Of a DNA stretch of 64,000 bases, positions 34,405 through 43,512 are shown piece after piece (position 1 is the first letter of the stretch; each line of letters begins with the position of its first letter). Under the pieces are notes generated by a model. The model was given only the letters and a program-made list of their open reading frames with translations, had not been told where the DNA came from and searched no databases. The DNA is taken from assembly GCF_030161375.1 (NCBI RefSeq), contig NZ_BSSQ01000028.1, forward strand, positions 61,304-125,303. Reading direction: 5' to 3'. The position numbers were made by a program, and so were the translations under genes. The stretch is from Paenibacillus glycanilyticus (GTDB lineage Bacteria; Bacillota; Bacilli; Paenibacillales; Paenibacillaceae).

Positions 34405-35301
34405 CTACGAATTGGACTTCCTTTGTTTTCTGAATTGACTAGGCGTCTCTCCCGTTACTTTCTTAAATACATGATTGAAGTGGCTTAGATCATCGTACCC
34501 GGTTTCCAAGGCAATCCGGGCAATCTTATCATTGGTTGCGGCGAGCAATTGCTTGGCTAGCTGAATCCGCTGCATATTGCGGTATTCCACGAAGGATTGC
34601 CCGGTCACTTGCCGGAACAACAGCGTAAACTTGCTTTGGCTCATGCCCGCCATCTGGCTGATTTGTTCCAGCGACAAAGGATGCGACTGATGGCGTTTAA
34701 TAAACTCGCAGATCTGAAGAATAATCTCCTCATCATTGTGCAAAGAGGGCAAGGAGTGATTCCGGGTGCTCACATACATGCGGCTCAGCACGATAAACAA
34801 TTCGATCAGCTTGGATTTGATCAGAAACTGATACCCGCTCTCCTTCTGCCTGTATTCCTTCATAAGCTGTTCCAATAACCCGCGAATATCAAGCATTTGC
34901 CCGGGCGATAAGGTTAACTTCGCTTGGAAGGAAACTTCGGCGCGCAAGAACGGCTCCATGTAATAAAAGTCGATAAAAGAAGTAACGCCGGCGAGCGCGG
35001 CGAGTTCCCGCTCGAGCAATGACGGTACGAATAAGACGTTCACCACCTCCATGCCTTCCCGGTGGTCAATCGTGTACGCATGATCCATTCCAGGCTCAAT
35101 AATAAACGCGTCTCCGGCTGCAATCGGAAACGTATGGCCCCCATACTCGTGAAGCCCCGCTCCTTGGCTTATAAATACAAGCTCTACGAATTCATGGCGA
35201 TGCAGCGGAATATGGGTTCCGTCTCCAAGCCGATAAGGCTCGATATGAAATAGAAATTGATTGCTCTCCAAATATTGATCGATCTTAAGCACGTTAGTCA
35301 T
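34405..35301 (-). CDS. AraC family transcriptional regulator
   Basis: About 298 residues. The cupin part carries HIPLHRHEFVELVFISQGAG and AAGDAFIIEPGMDHAY; the C-terminus has two helix-turn-helix motifs (SLEQISQMAGMSQSKFTLLF and IARIALETGYDDLSHFNHVF). ATG at 35301 after GGGGAT; the upstream ATG at 35343 has no ribosome site. It follows the nucleoside hydrolase gene in the same direction. Target not evident. Confidence 0.9.
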   Translation of the reverse strand: MTNVLKIDQYLESNQFLFHIEPYRLGDGTHIPLHRHEFVELVFISQGAGLHEYGGHTFPIAAGDAFIIEPGMDHAYTIDHREGMEVVNVLFVPSLLERELAALAGVTSFIDFYYMEPFLRAEVSFQAKLTLSPGQMLDIRGLLEQLMKEYRQKESGYQFLIKSKLIELFIVLSRMYVSTRNHSLPSLHNDEEIILQICEFIKRHQSHPLSLEQISQMAGMSQSKFTLLFRQVTGQSFVEYRNMQRIQLAKQLLAATNDKIARIALETGYDDLSHFNHVFKKVTGETPSQFRKQRKSNS

Positions 35302-35321
35302 CGCGATCCCCCATACGTTCG

Positions 35322-35352
35322 ATAGGCGCTTTGCAGTGTGCAAGGCGCCTAT
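35322..35352 (-). terminator. Hairpin between the nucleoside hydrolase and AraC genes
   Basis: ATAGGCGCTTTGCA / TGCAAGGCGCCTAT is a 14-bp stem with one mismatch and a 3-base loop. No T-run follows, so it may attenuate rather than stop transcription. It shares GCAAGGCGCCTATT with the terminator at 37390. Confidence 0.5.
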
Positions 35353-35368
35353 TCCTTCCTAGTAGGAA

Positions 35369-36286
35369 TTACCGGAATTGCTTGATTCTCAAGAACAAAT
35401 CCTTAAACACCGCATCCCTGTCCATATACCGAACATAACGAATAAGATGCCTGGACGGATCTATACTCCAACGGAAATCATCAGAAATCCGAGGGCTTGG
35501 TATTAGCTGTGACGGCCCCCAATTCGCATTATTGAGCCAGGCAATGGTTGAGATATCCCAGATCACGCGGGAATAGGCATAATGATCATCCGCGCAATCG
35601 CGGTACGTCTCGAACAAATATTGCCCGAGTTCCCCTTCCGGGCGGACATAATCGCGAATTTCGGACAACGTTGTCCGCAGATTCGAAGCCACGCCCATGC
35701 AAGGGATAAGCACTAACGGCACGCCACTGTCCATAATCACTCGGGAGGCGTGCAAATCCTGGGCTAAATTAAACTCTCTTGTATCTCCCCAATCGAGCGT
35801 ATGGCCGCCTAACCAGACCACGACGATCTTTTCGATGAGGTTTGGCTGTTTAAGTATGGCGCTGGCTATGTTCGTAATCGCGCCTATGGCAACGACATAC
35901 AGGGGGTTGTCCGCCTCGCGCCGCATTGCCCGCTCGATCAGGTCTTCCACCGCATCGCTCTCAACCGGTGAGGACTCCCCTGGCAAATACTGCTCGGAAC
36001 CGCGATAGGCCGGCACGTCTTCGCGCTTCAAGAGCTTGCGGATTTTTAGAATCTCGTTATAGCTTTTCGTCATGCCATCCCCTGGGCTGCTGGATAATTC
36101 GTTGAAGAATGGCGCGGCGTATAACGCCTCCACTTCCATTCTTTCATTCGAGAGCAAGGAATACGCTACCGCGAATTGATCATCGATTTCGTTAAACGTA
36201 TCTGTATCAAGAACCATTGAAATTTTCCCCGTTGGCGGAGCTAACCTTTGGACAATAAATGAATCAGACAGCTTCGGATACAACAT
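35369..36286 (-). CDS. Inosine-uridine nucleoside hydrolase family protein
   Basis: 305 residues. The IUNH calcium motif DxDxxxDD is seen as VLDTDTFNEIDDQFA, and further family elements are YVVAIGAITNIA and VVVWLGGH. These enzymes cleave the N-glycosidic bond of ribonucleosides or act on ribosyl analogues. The N-terminal extension of about 27 residues before the motif is longer than usual. ATG has AGGGAGG upstream. Placed among sugar genes, so an unusual ribosyl substrate is possible. A cre-like site lies upstream. Confidence 0.88.
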   Translation of the reverse strand: MLYPKLSDSFIVQRLAPPTGKISMVLDTDTFNEIDDQFAVAYSLLSNERMEVEALYAAPFFNELSSSPGDGMTKSYNEILKIRKLLKREDVPAYRGSEQYLPGESSPVESDAVEDLIERAMRREADNPLYVVAIGAITNIASAILKQPNLIEKIVVVWLGGHTLDWGDTREFNLAQDLHASRVIMDSGVPLVLIPCMGVASNLRTTLSEIRDYVRPEGELGQYLFETYRDCADDHYAYSRVIWDISTIAWLNNANWGPSQLIPSPRISDDFRWSIDPSRHLIRYVRYMDRDAVFKDLFLRIKQFR

Positions 36287-36318
36287 TTCTTATTCCTCCC
36301 TATCCTTCACCACTTAAG

Positions 36319-36332
36319 TGTAAGCCCTTACA
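36319..36332. promoter_or_regulatory. cre-like site between nucleoside hydrolase and DapA-type genes
   Basis: TGTAAGCCCTTACA is a palindrome matching TGWAANCGNTNWCA with one mismatch, 33 bases before the nucleoside hydrolase start. Confidence 0.4.
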
Positions 36333-36510
36333 GAGATCACTTTAAGTCGTTTCATTCCCAGCGTCAATAACCTACGGAACCAAACATCGAATTCTCAGAC
36401 ATAAGCTATTGAAAACTTCCTCATCAACGCTTCCAATCCTTCCTATCGATCAGCCAATATGCTAGTATAGCAACAACGAATTGCCGCAAATAAAGGAGGT
36501 TACCGTTCGA

Positions 36511-37383
36511 ATGACAGCGTTCCGATTCGAAACTTATAGCGTTGCCATGATTACCCCGTTCCGTCCGGACGACACGATCGATGAAGCAGGCATTGGGCAA
36601 ATGGTTCGATACTATCGGGATCATGAAGTTCCCGCTCTGCTCGTTAGCGGTTCAACCGGCGAGCAGCATTCCTTGTCCGTGGACGAGAGAATCCAGCTGT
36701 ACCAAACGGTTAGACAAGCTGCTCCGGCAACGATGCCATTATACGCCGGGGTAGCCGCCATCCGGACTCGCGATGCGGAACGGCTAGCGTCGGAAGCTGA
36801 CAAAGCCGGGCATACCGCCATCATGCTAGGATTTCCGCCGTATGTCCGTCCAAGCCAACGCGAAGCCGCCTTGTATGTAGAAACCATTTGCTCGGCTACG
36901 CCGCTGCCCATGATGCTCTACAATAATCCAACTCGCACTGGATTTAATCTGGAACCTCAAACCTTATTTAATCTCGTAAAAAAGCATCCTCAGATTATGG
37001 CGCTGAAGGAAACCGGCAATCCGGAAGTTGTCAGTATAATAAAGAAGGAGCTTGGAGCAGATTTCCAAGTGTTCTCCGGGATTGATTCGACGATCTTGGA
37101 CTATTTCGCCAAAGGATATAACGGATTAACTAGCGTGGCCGGCAATCTCTTCCCAGGCGAGATGAAGACGATCGTTCATTTCCTTGAATCAGGGCAATTT
37201 GAACAGGCGGATATCCAATTAACGGCGATTCAGCCAAAGCTCGAGCTGCTTGGTTCTATCGGCTGGGTAAGAGTGATCCGGCACTGCTTGGCGGCTCGAG
37301 GCATCATCTCCGGCGGTTACCGCGAACCTATTACCTCTTTAACAGCAGCAGAAGCTGATGCCGTGCGCACAGCTCTGCAATAA
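36511..37383 (+). CDS. DapA/NanA family aldolase (dihydrodipicolinate synthase-like)
   Basis: 290 residues, class I aldolase TIM barrel. GSTGEQHSLS is the phosphate/carboxylate loop, the catalytic Tyr is in YNNPTRTG and the Schiff-base Lys in ALKETGN. Family members split or form pyruvate adducts of aldehydes: dihydrodipicolinate, N-acetylneuraminate, 2-keto-3-deoxy sugar acids. Here, near a fucose-type cluster and away from lysine genes, a 2-keto-3-deoxy-sugar-acid aldolase is a reasonable guess. ATG at 36511 has AGGAGGT 10 bases upstream. Ends at a strong terminator. Confidence 0.88.
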   Translation: MTAFRFETYSVAMITPFRPDDTIDEAGIGQMVRYYRDHEVPALLVSGSTGEQHSLSVDERIQLYQTVRQAAPATMPLYAGVAAIRTRDAERLASEADKAGHTAIMLGFPPYVRPSQREAALYVETICSATPLPMMLYNNPTRTGFNLEPQTLFNLVKKHPQIMALKETGNPEVVSIIKKELGADFQVFSGIDSTILDYFAKGYNGLTSVAGNLFPGEMKTIVHFLESGQFEQADIQLTAIQPKLELLGSIGWVRVIRHCLAARGIISGGYREPITSLTAAEADAVRTALQ

Positions 37384-37389
37384 TAAGAA

Positions 37390-37425
37390 AGGCGCCTTGC
37401 ATACACGGCAAGGCGCCTATTTTTT
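37390..37425 (+). terminator. Terminator of the DapA-type gene, shared with convergent GH127
   Basis: AGGCGCCTTGC / GCAAGGCGCCT stem, 7-base loop, followed by ATTTTTT. The GH127 stop codon starts at 37426. Confidence 0.85.
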
Positions 37426-39399
37426 CTATTCTATTATCCGATATAGTTTATTGTCCCAGCCGTCATCGCGGACAGGATGGTCATGCTGCAGCCAGAGAAC
37501 CATCGTGCCTCGGGAGCGGTTATTCCAATACGGATACGGTACGGCCGTCATGTCGTTGCCGTCCGCATCTTTCGTCTTAACAAGAACGGCTCCGTCAAAA
37601 AATTGATCCCGATGTTCCGTCTCGAACACGGGCTGCAGCGGCAGCTTGCGGTCCATATGGCCGTCGCGCAAGGCGTCACGAGAGTACAGAACCGTACCAT
37701 TTACGATCTTTTCGTTATCAACCGACTCCAAGCAATACAACATCGGTCCGCGGCGGATCGCCGCTTTGTCCGAGTGCGTCGTAACGTTCGGGTGAACTTC
37801 GACCAGATGTACCGGCATATCCAGGTCAAGATGAATCCGGTCGCCCGGAGACCATACCCGATCAATTACGGCATAGCCGTTCACCAGCTCAAAGCTGACA
37901 GCTTGCTCATTCACTTGCAGCTCATATTGCGCGCACCATTCCGGAATGCGCAGACGAATCTCGAATGACGCCTCTTGCTCAGGTGTAACCGTTAGGCCAA
38001 CAGCGCCAGCCCAAGGATAGTTGGTTTGCTGCTTAAGCGTTACCGGGATATCTCCGATCAACATTTCGCTTTCGCTTCCAATATACAGATTGACGAAAGC
38101 CCCCTTGTTGTCGTAAGCGTAGATATAGGAAGCAAGTTCCGGCAAAATCTTAATAATCATCGGAGGACAACATGGGCAGGTATGCCACTCCCAACGGTTA
38201 TGGCCTCCCTTGCTGACCAGCGGATTCTCGTAAAAATATTTATGGCCGTCGATCGAACGCCCTGCCAGAACTATATTATATAGAATAGTCTCGAGCTTAT
38301 CGATATAGCGGCTCTCCCCGGTAGCGAGGAACAAATTCCAGCTGAAGAAGCCCATGCCGGCTCCGGCGCAAGTTTCCAAATAGCCGTTATCCGGCAGTTC
38401 ATAATTAGCGCCAAATTTCTCGTCATGATGAACCGCGCCAACCCCGCCGGTAATGTGGGATTTCTGATAGGAAATATTGTCCCACAGCTTTTTCGCCGTA
38501 TTGAGGTAAGGCTCTTCGCCCGTACTTAAATACAATGCCGTTAATCCGGCGTATAACAGCGTAGCACGAACGGCATGCCCCACCGCTTCATCCTGCTCGA
38601 GCACAGACTTATGGTCCTGCGCATATTCGCCGCCATGCGAATATCTGCCTTCATGATTACCCCGGTTGTGGATCCAGAAGGTAACGAGCTCCAAATAATC
38701 CGTCGCCTTGAACGGCACCTTCATTACCGAGCCAAGCTCCGGTTCATCAAGGGCGAGCTGGTATAGCTTCAGCACAGCTTCTTCGGGAAGCGAATGAGCC
38801 GGTACGATATTCCGTTTAGGCGAAGGTCCCATTATCTCGCACATATGGTTAGCGAATTGGACTGCCGCTTTCAGAAGCGCTGTTTTGCCCGTTGCTTTGT
38901 AATGATGTACGCCTGCTTCTACTAGACAACCTGCATTGTATACATCATGCTGCCATCTTAGAAATCCGCCGTTTTCGCCCCAACGCTGGCCAGGCCGGTC
39001 TAGAAGCGTATAGGTGTTGATATAGCCGTCCCCTACTGCCGCTTGTGCCTGAACGATCCGTTCAATAATACCGTCCACCCGTTCATCCAGCTGTTCGTCG
39101 TAAGAGGTGGCTAGCAGATCGGAAATGCCGCGCAGCGTTTCATAGATAAGTCCGTCAAACCAAGGTTCCCCGGAATGAAATCCCTCGGCTGCTCCTTCGG
39201 CAACAAAATCAAAGTTCCGCATCGCGCCGTCATTTTCGAATTTGTTCAAAATATCATAAGCGGAAACTTCACGCAGCACTTTCAATTTAGGTTCCCAGAA
39301 CGAATCCTGAATGGTAACGGATTGAACCGGTACATTGCGGACGACTTGATGCTTATAAGTTAAAGCTTGCTTATTCATTTGAGTCGCTTTCACTGACAA
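37426..39399 (-). CDS. GH127 beta-L-arabinofuranosidase family glycosidase
   Basis: About 657 residues. The metal/catalytic cysteines of GH127 are visible: Glu-x-Cys in YLETCAGAG and the Cys-rich HTCPCCPP. The N-terminal barrel part and C-terminal beta-sandwich fit the former DUF1680 family; known members release L-arabinofuranose from beta-linked chains of hydroxyproline-rich plant glycoproteins. No signal peptide. The TTG at 39399 is 8 bases after AAGGAGT; a later ATG at 39378 is the alternative. Last gene of a four-gene unit behind a LacI operator. Confidence 0.88.
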   Translation of the reverse strand: MSVKATQMNKQALTYKHQVVRNVPVQSVTIQDSFWEPKLKVLREVSAYDILNKFENDGAMRNFDFVAEGAAEGFHSGEPWFDGLIYETLRGISDLLATSYDEQLDERVDGIIERIVQAQAAVGDGYINTYTLLDRPGQRWGENGGFLRWQHDVYNAGCLVEAGVHHYKATGKTALLKAAVQFANHMCEIMGPSPKRNIVPAHSLPEEAVLKLYQLALDEPELGSVMKVPFKATDYLELVTFWIHNRGNHEGRYSHGGEYAQDHKSVLEQDEAVGHAVRATLLYAGLTALYLSTGEEPYLNTAKKLWDNISYQKSHITGGVGAVHHDEKFGANYELPDNGYLETCAGAGMGFFSWNLFLATGESRYIDKLETILYNIVLAGRSIDGHKYFYENPLVSKGGHNRWEWHTCPCCPPMIIKILPELASYIYAYDNKGAFVNLYIGSESEMLIGDIPVTLKQQTNYPWAGAVGLTVTPEQEASFEIRLRIPEWCAQYELQVNEQAVSFELVNGYAVIDRVWSPGDRIHLDLDMPVHLVEVHPNVTTHSDKAAIRRGPMLYCLESVDNEKIVNGTVLYSRDALRDGHMDRKLPLQPVFETEHRDQFFDGAVLVKTKDADGNDMTAVPYPYWNNRSRGTMVLWLQHDHPVRDDGWDNKLYRIIE

Positions 39400-39430
39400 T
39401 CTCGAACACTCCTTATGAATCGAATTGTAT

Positions 39431-40213
39431 TCAGCCGACAAGCAAATCTTGCAACGCTTGACTAACCGTATCCGCCTGATGCGTAGCGGTTGAAAGTACC
39501 GTTCCATGAGAGTGGGACATGGCAAAGCTGCGCGAGCATATGCGGAACATGGCCAAATCGTTGAACGAATCGCCTATGCACGCCGTTTCTCCCCTGCGAA
39601 CTCCCAATAGTTGCATCAGGCATTCCACGGCTGCGCCTTTATCCACTCCCCCTGGCATCACGTCAATGCCGTCAGGGTCGGAGAAAGAAGCTGTAATCCG
39701 CTCAGCAAACCGCTGATCCAGTTCAACAAGCATTTGTTCCAAGCGAGGGATTTCACCATAGATGGAAAACTTCGTGACCGGCATGCCGTTTGCCATCTGA
39801 TCCAGAATATCGCTATTCTCGATTAACGGCGTCAAGAATCGCTGGCCAACGCGCTCGGTATCAGCTGAATTCTCAGCAACGTAATTCCCTTCGCTACCGC
39901 AAATAACGGTAACCAGAGGTGCCGGCGCAACGTACCGATGGACGTTTAGCGCAAGCTCTCTGTCAAAACGGCTAGCTTGAATGACCGTTCCGTTCTGGTC
40001 TACAATCGTGGCGCCATTCTGGCAAATGGCATAACACGGGACGCCCAGCACATCCATAACAACCTTTATTTCTTCATACATCCTTCCGGATGCGAGACAG
40101 ATATGAACACCTTGCTCATTTGCAAGACGGATGGCATCGATATCCTCCTGGCGAATCTGTTTGCTTCGGTCCATCAATGTGCCGTCGATATCCGATACAA
40201 AAAGCTTAATCAC
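39431..40213 (-). CDS. Cof-type HAD family phosphatase
   Basis: 260 residues. Motif I is DIDGTLMD, motif II lies around ICLASGRMYEE, the Lys motif near DKGAAV and motif IV GDSFNDLAMF, all of the Cof/HAD-IIB subfamily. It hydrolyses sugar phosphates or flavin/pyridoxal phosphates in the cytosol. It lies 23 bases downstream of the Gfo/Idh gene and 31 bases before GH127, so it belongs to that operon and may dephosphorylate an intermediate sugar phosphate. Confidence 0.9.
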   Translation of the reverse strand: MIKLFVSDIDGTLMDRSKQIRQEDIDAIRLANEQGVHICLASGRMYEEIKVVMDVLGVPCYAICQNGATIVDQNGTVIQASRFDRELALNVHRYVAPAPLVTVICGSEGNYVAENSADTERVGQRFLTPLIENSDILDQMANGMPVTKFSIYGEIPRLEQMLVELDQRFAERITASFSDPDGIDVMPGGVDKGAAVECLMQLLGVRRGETACIGDSFNDLAMFRICSRSFAMSHSHGTVLSTATHQADTVSQALQDLLVG

Positions 40214-40236
40214 TATGCATCCTCCTCCTCTTGCTT

Positions 40237-41280
40237 TTACAAGAATTGGCCTACGCTCACTCTGCGTCCTTGCTCATAGGATTGAATCGCAGCTTCCGCG
40301 ATTAGCAAAGCCCTGTAGCCTGCGGACGCATGTACCGGAGGCGCTTCGCCGTTACGCAAGGCTTGGAGCAGCGCGTCGGCGTGTTTATCGAAGGTGCGGT
40401 GAAATTCGCGGTCGACATCGTTGAAGTAACCGGCTTCCCAGCTCTCTCCGACCTCATTCCCCGCCGCGTGGAACGTATATTTCTTGACCGTATCTTGGAT
40501 GACGCAGCGGCCAAGCGAACCGTTAATTTCAACCCGGTGCGTATCCGGATAAGCATAAGAAGATTCGTAGCTGCCCACAAGACTGCCTACCGCTCCGCTA
40601 GCAAACCGAAAAGCAATGGACAACGTGCGGAAGCCGCCCCCTGTTTTGTCCGTCATTTCCGCCATCACCGATTCAACCGGACCGCATAAATGCTCCAGCA
40701 TATCAAAGCCGTGGCATTGGGTCTCGATCAGATTGGCATGGGGATGATCGCTGCTTCCTTCTCCGCCGAATCTCCAGGTAGCGAAGGAAAGCTCGCCAAG
40801 CTTTCCTCCTTGAATAGCCGCATGGGCAAGCTCAACGGGTTTCGCAAACCGATGATTGAAGTTGATTGCGAAAAATACGTTCCGCTTCGCGGCTTCATTC
40901 AGAAGAATGTCCGCTTCCTTCAGATCAAAGACGAGCGGCTTCTCTACGAGCAATGGGAAGCCGGCTTGGATAACTTCCAGCGTTGCCTCGAAATGTCCCT
41001 GATTGGGAAGACACATGCTAACCAGGTCAGGAGTTTCCCGCTCAAGCATATCGGCAATCCGGGTATACGCTTTAGTCCCGAAGAGCTCGGCTTTTTCCTC
41101 TGTCCGGGCTGCATTTCTGCCTACAATCGCGCAAAAATCTACATCCGGTCTTGCTTCCCAAATTCGGGCATGCTGCAATCCCCAGCTGCCTGCCGATTGA
41201 AATCCTTCGGATTTCCCGCGGGAGCCGACGTTCCCGCCAGCTCCGATTAACGCCACCTTCACCTTGTTGTCTGCGCTCAT
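40237..41280 (-). CDS. Gfo/Idh/MocA family oxidoreductase
   Basis: 347 residues. Rossmann motif VALIGAGGNVGSRG is followed by an insertion relative to shorter members; EKPLVFDLKEAD gives the catalytic Lys, and ETQCHGFDMLEHL the active-site His. It overlaps the upstream zinc dehydrogenase by 4 bases (ATGA). With the GH127 and HAD genes it forms a catabolic unit, presumably for an arabinose-type sugar. Confidence 0.9.
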   Translation of the reverse strand: MSADNKVKVALIGAGGNVGSRGKSEGFQSAGSWGLQHARIWEARPDVDFCAIVGRNAARTEEKAELFGTKAYTRIADMLERETPDLVSMCLPNQGHFEATLEVIQAGFPLLVEKPLVFDLKEADILLNEAAKRNVFFAINFNHRFAKPVELAHAAIQGGKLGELSFATWRFGGEGSSDHPHANLIETQCHGFDMLEHLCGPVESVMAEMTDKTGGGFRTLSIAFRFASGAVGSLVGSYESSYAYPDTHRVEINGSLGRCVIQDTVKKYTFHAAGNEVGESWEAGYFNDVDREFHRTFDKHADALLQALRNGEAPPVHASAGYRALLIAEAAIQSYEQGRRVSVGQFL

Positions 41281-42314
41281 TGTTCAATGATCACCTTTCC
41301 GGTATTGCCTGCGAAGAACAGTTCATAGGCTTCTTGAATTTTGTCCATGCCAAACCGGTGGGTTATAATTTGCTGCAGATAAGGAAGATGTTTAAGAATG
41401 AGGGCATGATTCTCTGCCAGCTCGTTATATTGGAAATATTCGCTGCCGAGCACGGCCCGCTCCGGCGCAATAACGTCATTCGAGATGGAGAGGTTCAGCT
41501 CTTGGCCATGACCTACGCACACCAGAACGCCGCGTTGGTTTAGCGAGTCCAGCGAGGTACGGCGCCCGGATGTTTTGCCGCTCGTGTCGATCGCAATGTC
41601 AACGCCTTCAAGACCGTTCTCACGAATCACGTCCATCACGGATTGATTAGCTAGCTGTACCGGAATGGCCCCCATCTGCTCGGCAAGTTCCAAGCGATAA
41701 TCCACGTAATCCATAATAAATACCGGCGTTTCTTCTCCAAGGAGCAGCTTCGCCATTGCTAATACGCCAAGTCCGATTGGACCCGCACCCGCTACCAATA
41801 CGGATTGAACATCCGGATGCACCAGCTTGGCGCGCTTGATGGCGTGTCCGCCGGTTCCCATAATATCAAGGAGCATTGTCGCTTCCGTGAGCGGAATGGA
41901 TGGATCCACCGCGAAAAAGACATTTTCGTTGATCACGATATATGGCGTATAGCCGCCGTCATGGGAGAAGCCATAGTCTGCCCGTTTGTGGAAACATTGG
42001 TTCGTGAACCCCAGCTTGCAGCTGCGGCATTCCCCGCAGAAATCCATCAGGAACACAACGCCCGGCGTTCCGATTGCCGTAGTTGTGCCTTCGCCTGCGC
42101 CTACAATGTAACCAGAGGCTTCATGCCCGGGAACTGTTGTGCTTCCGTCATAATATTGGCTCCGGTCCGAACCGCAAAGCGCGTTTGCTTTCACTTGCAT
42201 AAGCAGCTGGCCTTTGCCCGGCACGGGTACCGGTTTTTCGCCGTATTCGATTTTGCCTTGACCTACAAATAGCGGAATGTTCATGGTTTGTGGTACATGG
42301 ATTACTTGACTCAT
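41277..42314 (-). CDS. Zinc-dependent alcohol/sugar dehydrogenase
   Basis: 345 residues of the medium-chain dehydrogenase family. Catalytic zinc ligands are in NALCGSDRSQY and GHEASG, the structural zinc site is CGECRSCKLGFTNQC, and the cofactor site VAGAGPIGLG. Start at 42314 is 9 bases after AAGGAG; earlier in-frame ATGs overlap the ribosome site or the operator. First gene of the GH127 operon, right after a LacI operator that covers its promoter. Confidence 0.9.
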   Translation of the reverse strand: MSQVIHVPQTMNIPLFVGQGKIEYGEKPVPVPGKGQLLMQVKANALCGSDRSQYYDGSTTVPGHEASGYIVGAGEGTTTAIGTPGVVFLMDFCGECRSCKLGFTNQCFHKRADYGFSHDGGYTPYIVINENVFFAVDPSIPLTEATMLLDIMGTGGHAIKRAKLVHPDVQSVLVAGAGPIGLGVLAMAKLLLGEETPVFIMDYVDYRLELAEQMGAIPVQLANQSVMDVIRENGLEGVDIAIDTSGKTSGRRTSLDSLNQRGVLVCVGHGQELNLSISNDVIAPERAVLGSEYFQYNELAENHALILKHLPYLQQIITHRFGMDKIQEAYELFFAGNTGKVIIEQ

Positions 42315-42335
42315 CTTCTCCATCTCCTTAATCGT

Positions 42336-42355
42336 TAACATTATCGTTCATGTTA
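42336..42355. promoter_or_regulatory. LacI-type operator at the GH127 operon promoter
   Basis: TAACATTATCGTTCATGTTA is a CG-centred palindrome (TAACAT and ATGTTA outer arms). It covers the -10 and the probable transcription start of the operon. A near-identical site is at 46784-46803. Confidence 0.75.
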
Positions 42356-42379
42356 TAGGGCAAAAAAAGACTGCTTCAA
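42352..42379 (-). promoter_or_regulatory. Predicted promoter of the GH127 operon
   Basis: TTGAAG (42374-42379), a 16-base spacer and TATAAC (42352-42357) on the reverse strand; the -10 overlaps the operator. Confidence 0.55.
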
Positions 42380-42385
42380 AGCTGT

Positions 42386-43402
42386 TTATAAGGTGCCTGT
42401 GCTTTCCCTTAATACCAGCTTCGTATCGATAATTTCATTAAATCTTTGGTTTGACTGCGGATGGTTGATTTTGTGCAAGACGATATCCACCGCCCGTTTG
42501 GACATTTTGCCTTTGGAATTGCTTACGGATGACAGCTGGAAAGGAATAAAGATTCGCGACTGGATATTGTCAAAGCCAATCACGGAGTAATCATCCGGCA
42601 CTTTGTAGCCAAACTTGCTTAATACATAAGCCGCTTCCCAGGCGATCACATCATTAAAAGCAAAAATGCCCGTAAACTGTACCTTGTTCTCGATCAGCTG
42701 TTTCATGACAGCCCTCGTATCCCCCGCCGTTGCACCAACTTCAACGATCAACTCGCCGTCTACTTGTAGCCCTGCTTCTTCATGAGCCCGTCTGTAGCCT
42801 TCAAGCCGCTCCTTCGCGCTGGATATCCGGTTGGGACCGTTTAAGAACAACACTCGCTTATGTCCGCTGTCGAGCAGATGTTTGGTCGCGAGGAAACCGC
42901 CCTTCTCGTCATCGCAGATGACATAATCGAATTCCGGTTCATCCGTGAATCTTCTGCCGATTAGGACAAACGGCACGCCGTTTCGCTGCAAGAACCGGAT
43001 ATTATCCGCTCCCCGCTGGGACGGACAAATGATGATCGCGTCTACGTTTTTCCCGATAGCCGTGTAGATCGCCCGTTCTTCCATCTCGTAATCGTCTTCC
43101 GTATTAATGACAAAAATCGTGTAATGATGCTTGCGTGCCGACTTCTCGATTTCCTTCACCATAATGCCGAAATGCGGGTTGGCGACGTCGCTGACGATGA
43201 CCGCAATCGTGCGGGTCAGTCCGGAGCGGAGCGAACCGGCAAGCGCGTTGCCGACGTAACCCATTTCCTTCGCCAAATCCTTGATCATTTGCCGGGTGGT
43301 TGCGGAGATATCCTCTTTGTCCTTCAAGGCTCTTGAGATGGTATTGACTGAAAGTCCGGCTTTGACTGCCAAGTCCTTCAGTGTGACTTTCCTGCCTTCC
43401 AT
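42386..43402 (-). CDS. LacI family transcriptional regulator
   Basis: 338 residues. The N-terminal helix-turn-helix and hinge (VTLKDLAVKAGLSVNTISRAL, then GYVGNALAGSLRSG) are followed by a periplasmic-binding-type effector domain (VIVSDVANPHFG, DAIIICPSQ, VIGFDN). It binds a sugar or sugar phosphate. It lies between the ABC importer and the GH127 operon, all on one strand, and two matching palindromes at 42336 and 46784 are its probable operators. Confidence 0.92.
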   Translation of the reverse strand: MEGRKVTLKDLAVKAGLSVNTISRALKDKEDISATTRQMIKDLAKEMGYVGNALAGSLRSGLTRTIAVIVSDVANPHFGIMVKEIEKSARKHHYTIFVINTEDDYEMEERAIYTAIGKNVDAIIICPSQRGADNIRFLQRNGVPFVLIGRRFTDEPEFDYVICDDEKGGFLATKHLLDSGHKRVLFLNGPNRISSAKERLEGYRRAHEEAGLQVDGELIVEVGATAGDTRAVMKQLIENKVQFTGIFAFNDVIAWEAAYVLSKFGYKVPDDYSVIGFDNIQSRIFIPFQLSSVSNSKGKMSKRAVDIVLHKINHPQSNQRFNEIIDTKLVLRESTGTL

Positions 43403-43512
43403 GCTTTCTCCCCCAGCTACTATAATGTCTTTGCTAGACTCTCTGATGTGTTAAATAGATTAGCACTAGAAATTTTTGGAGTCAATGACTTAGAGGAGAA
43501 CCGTTGCTAGAA

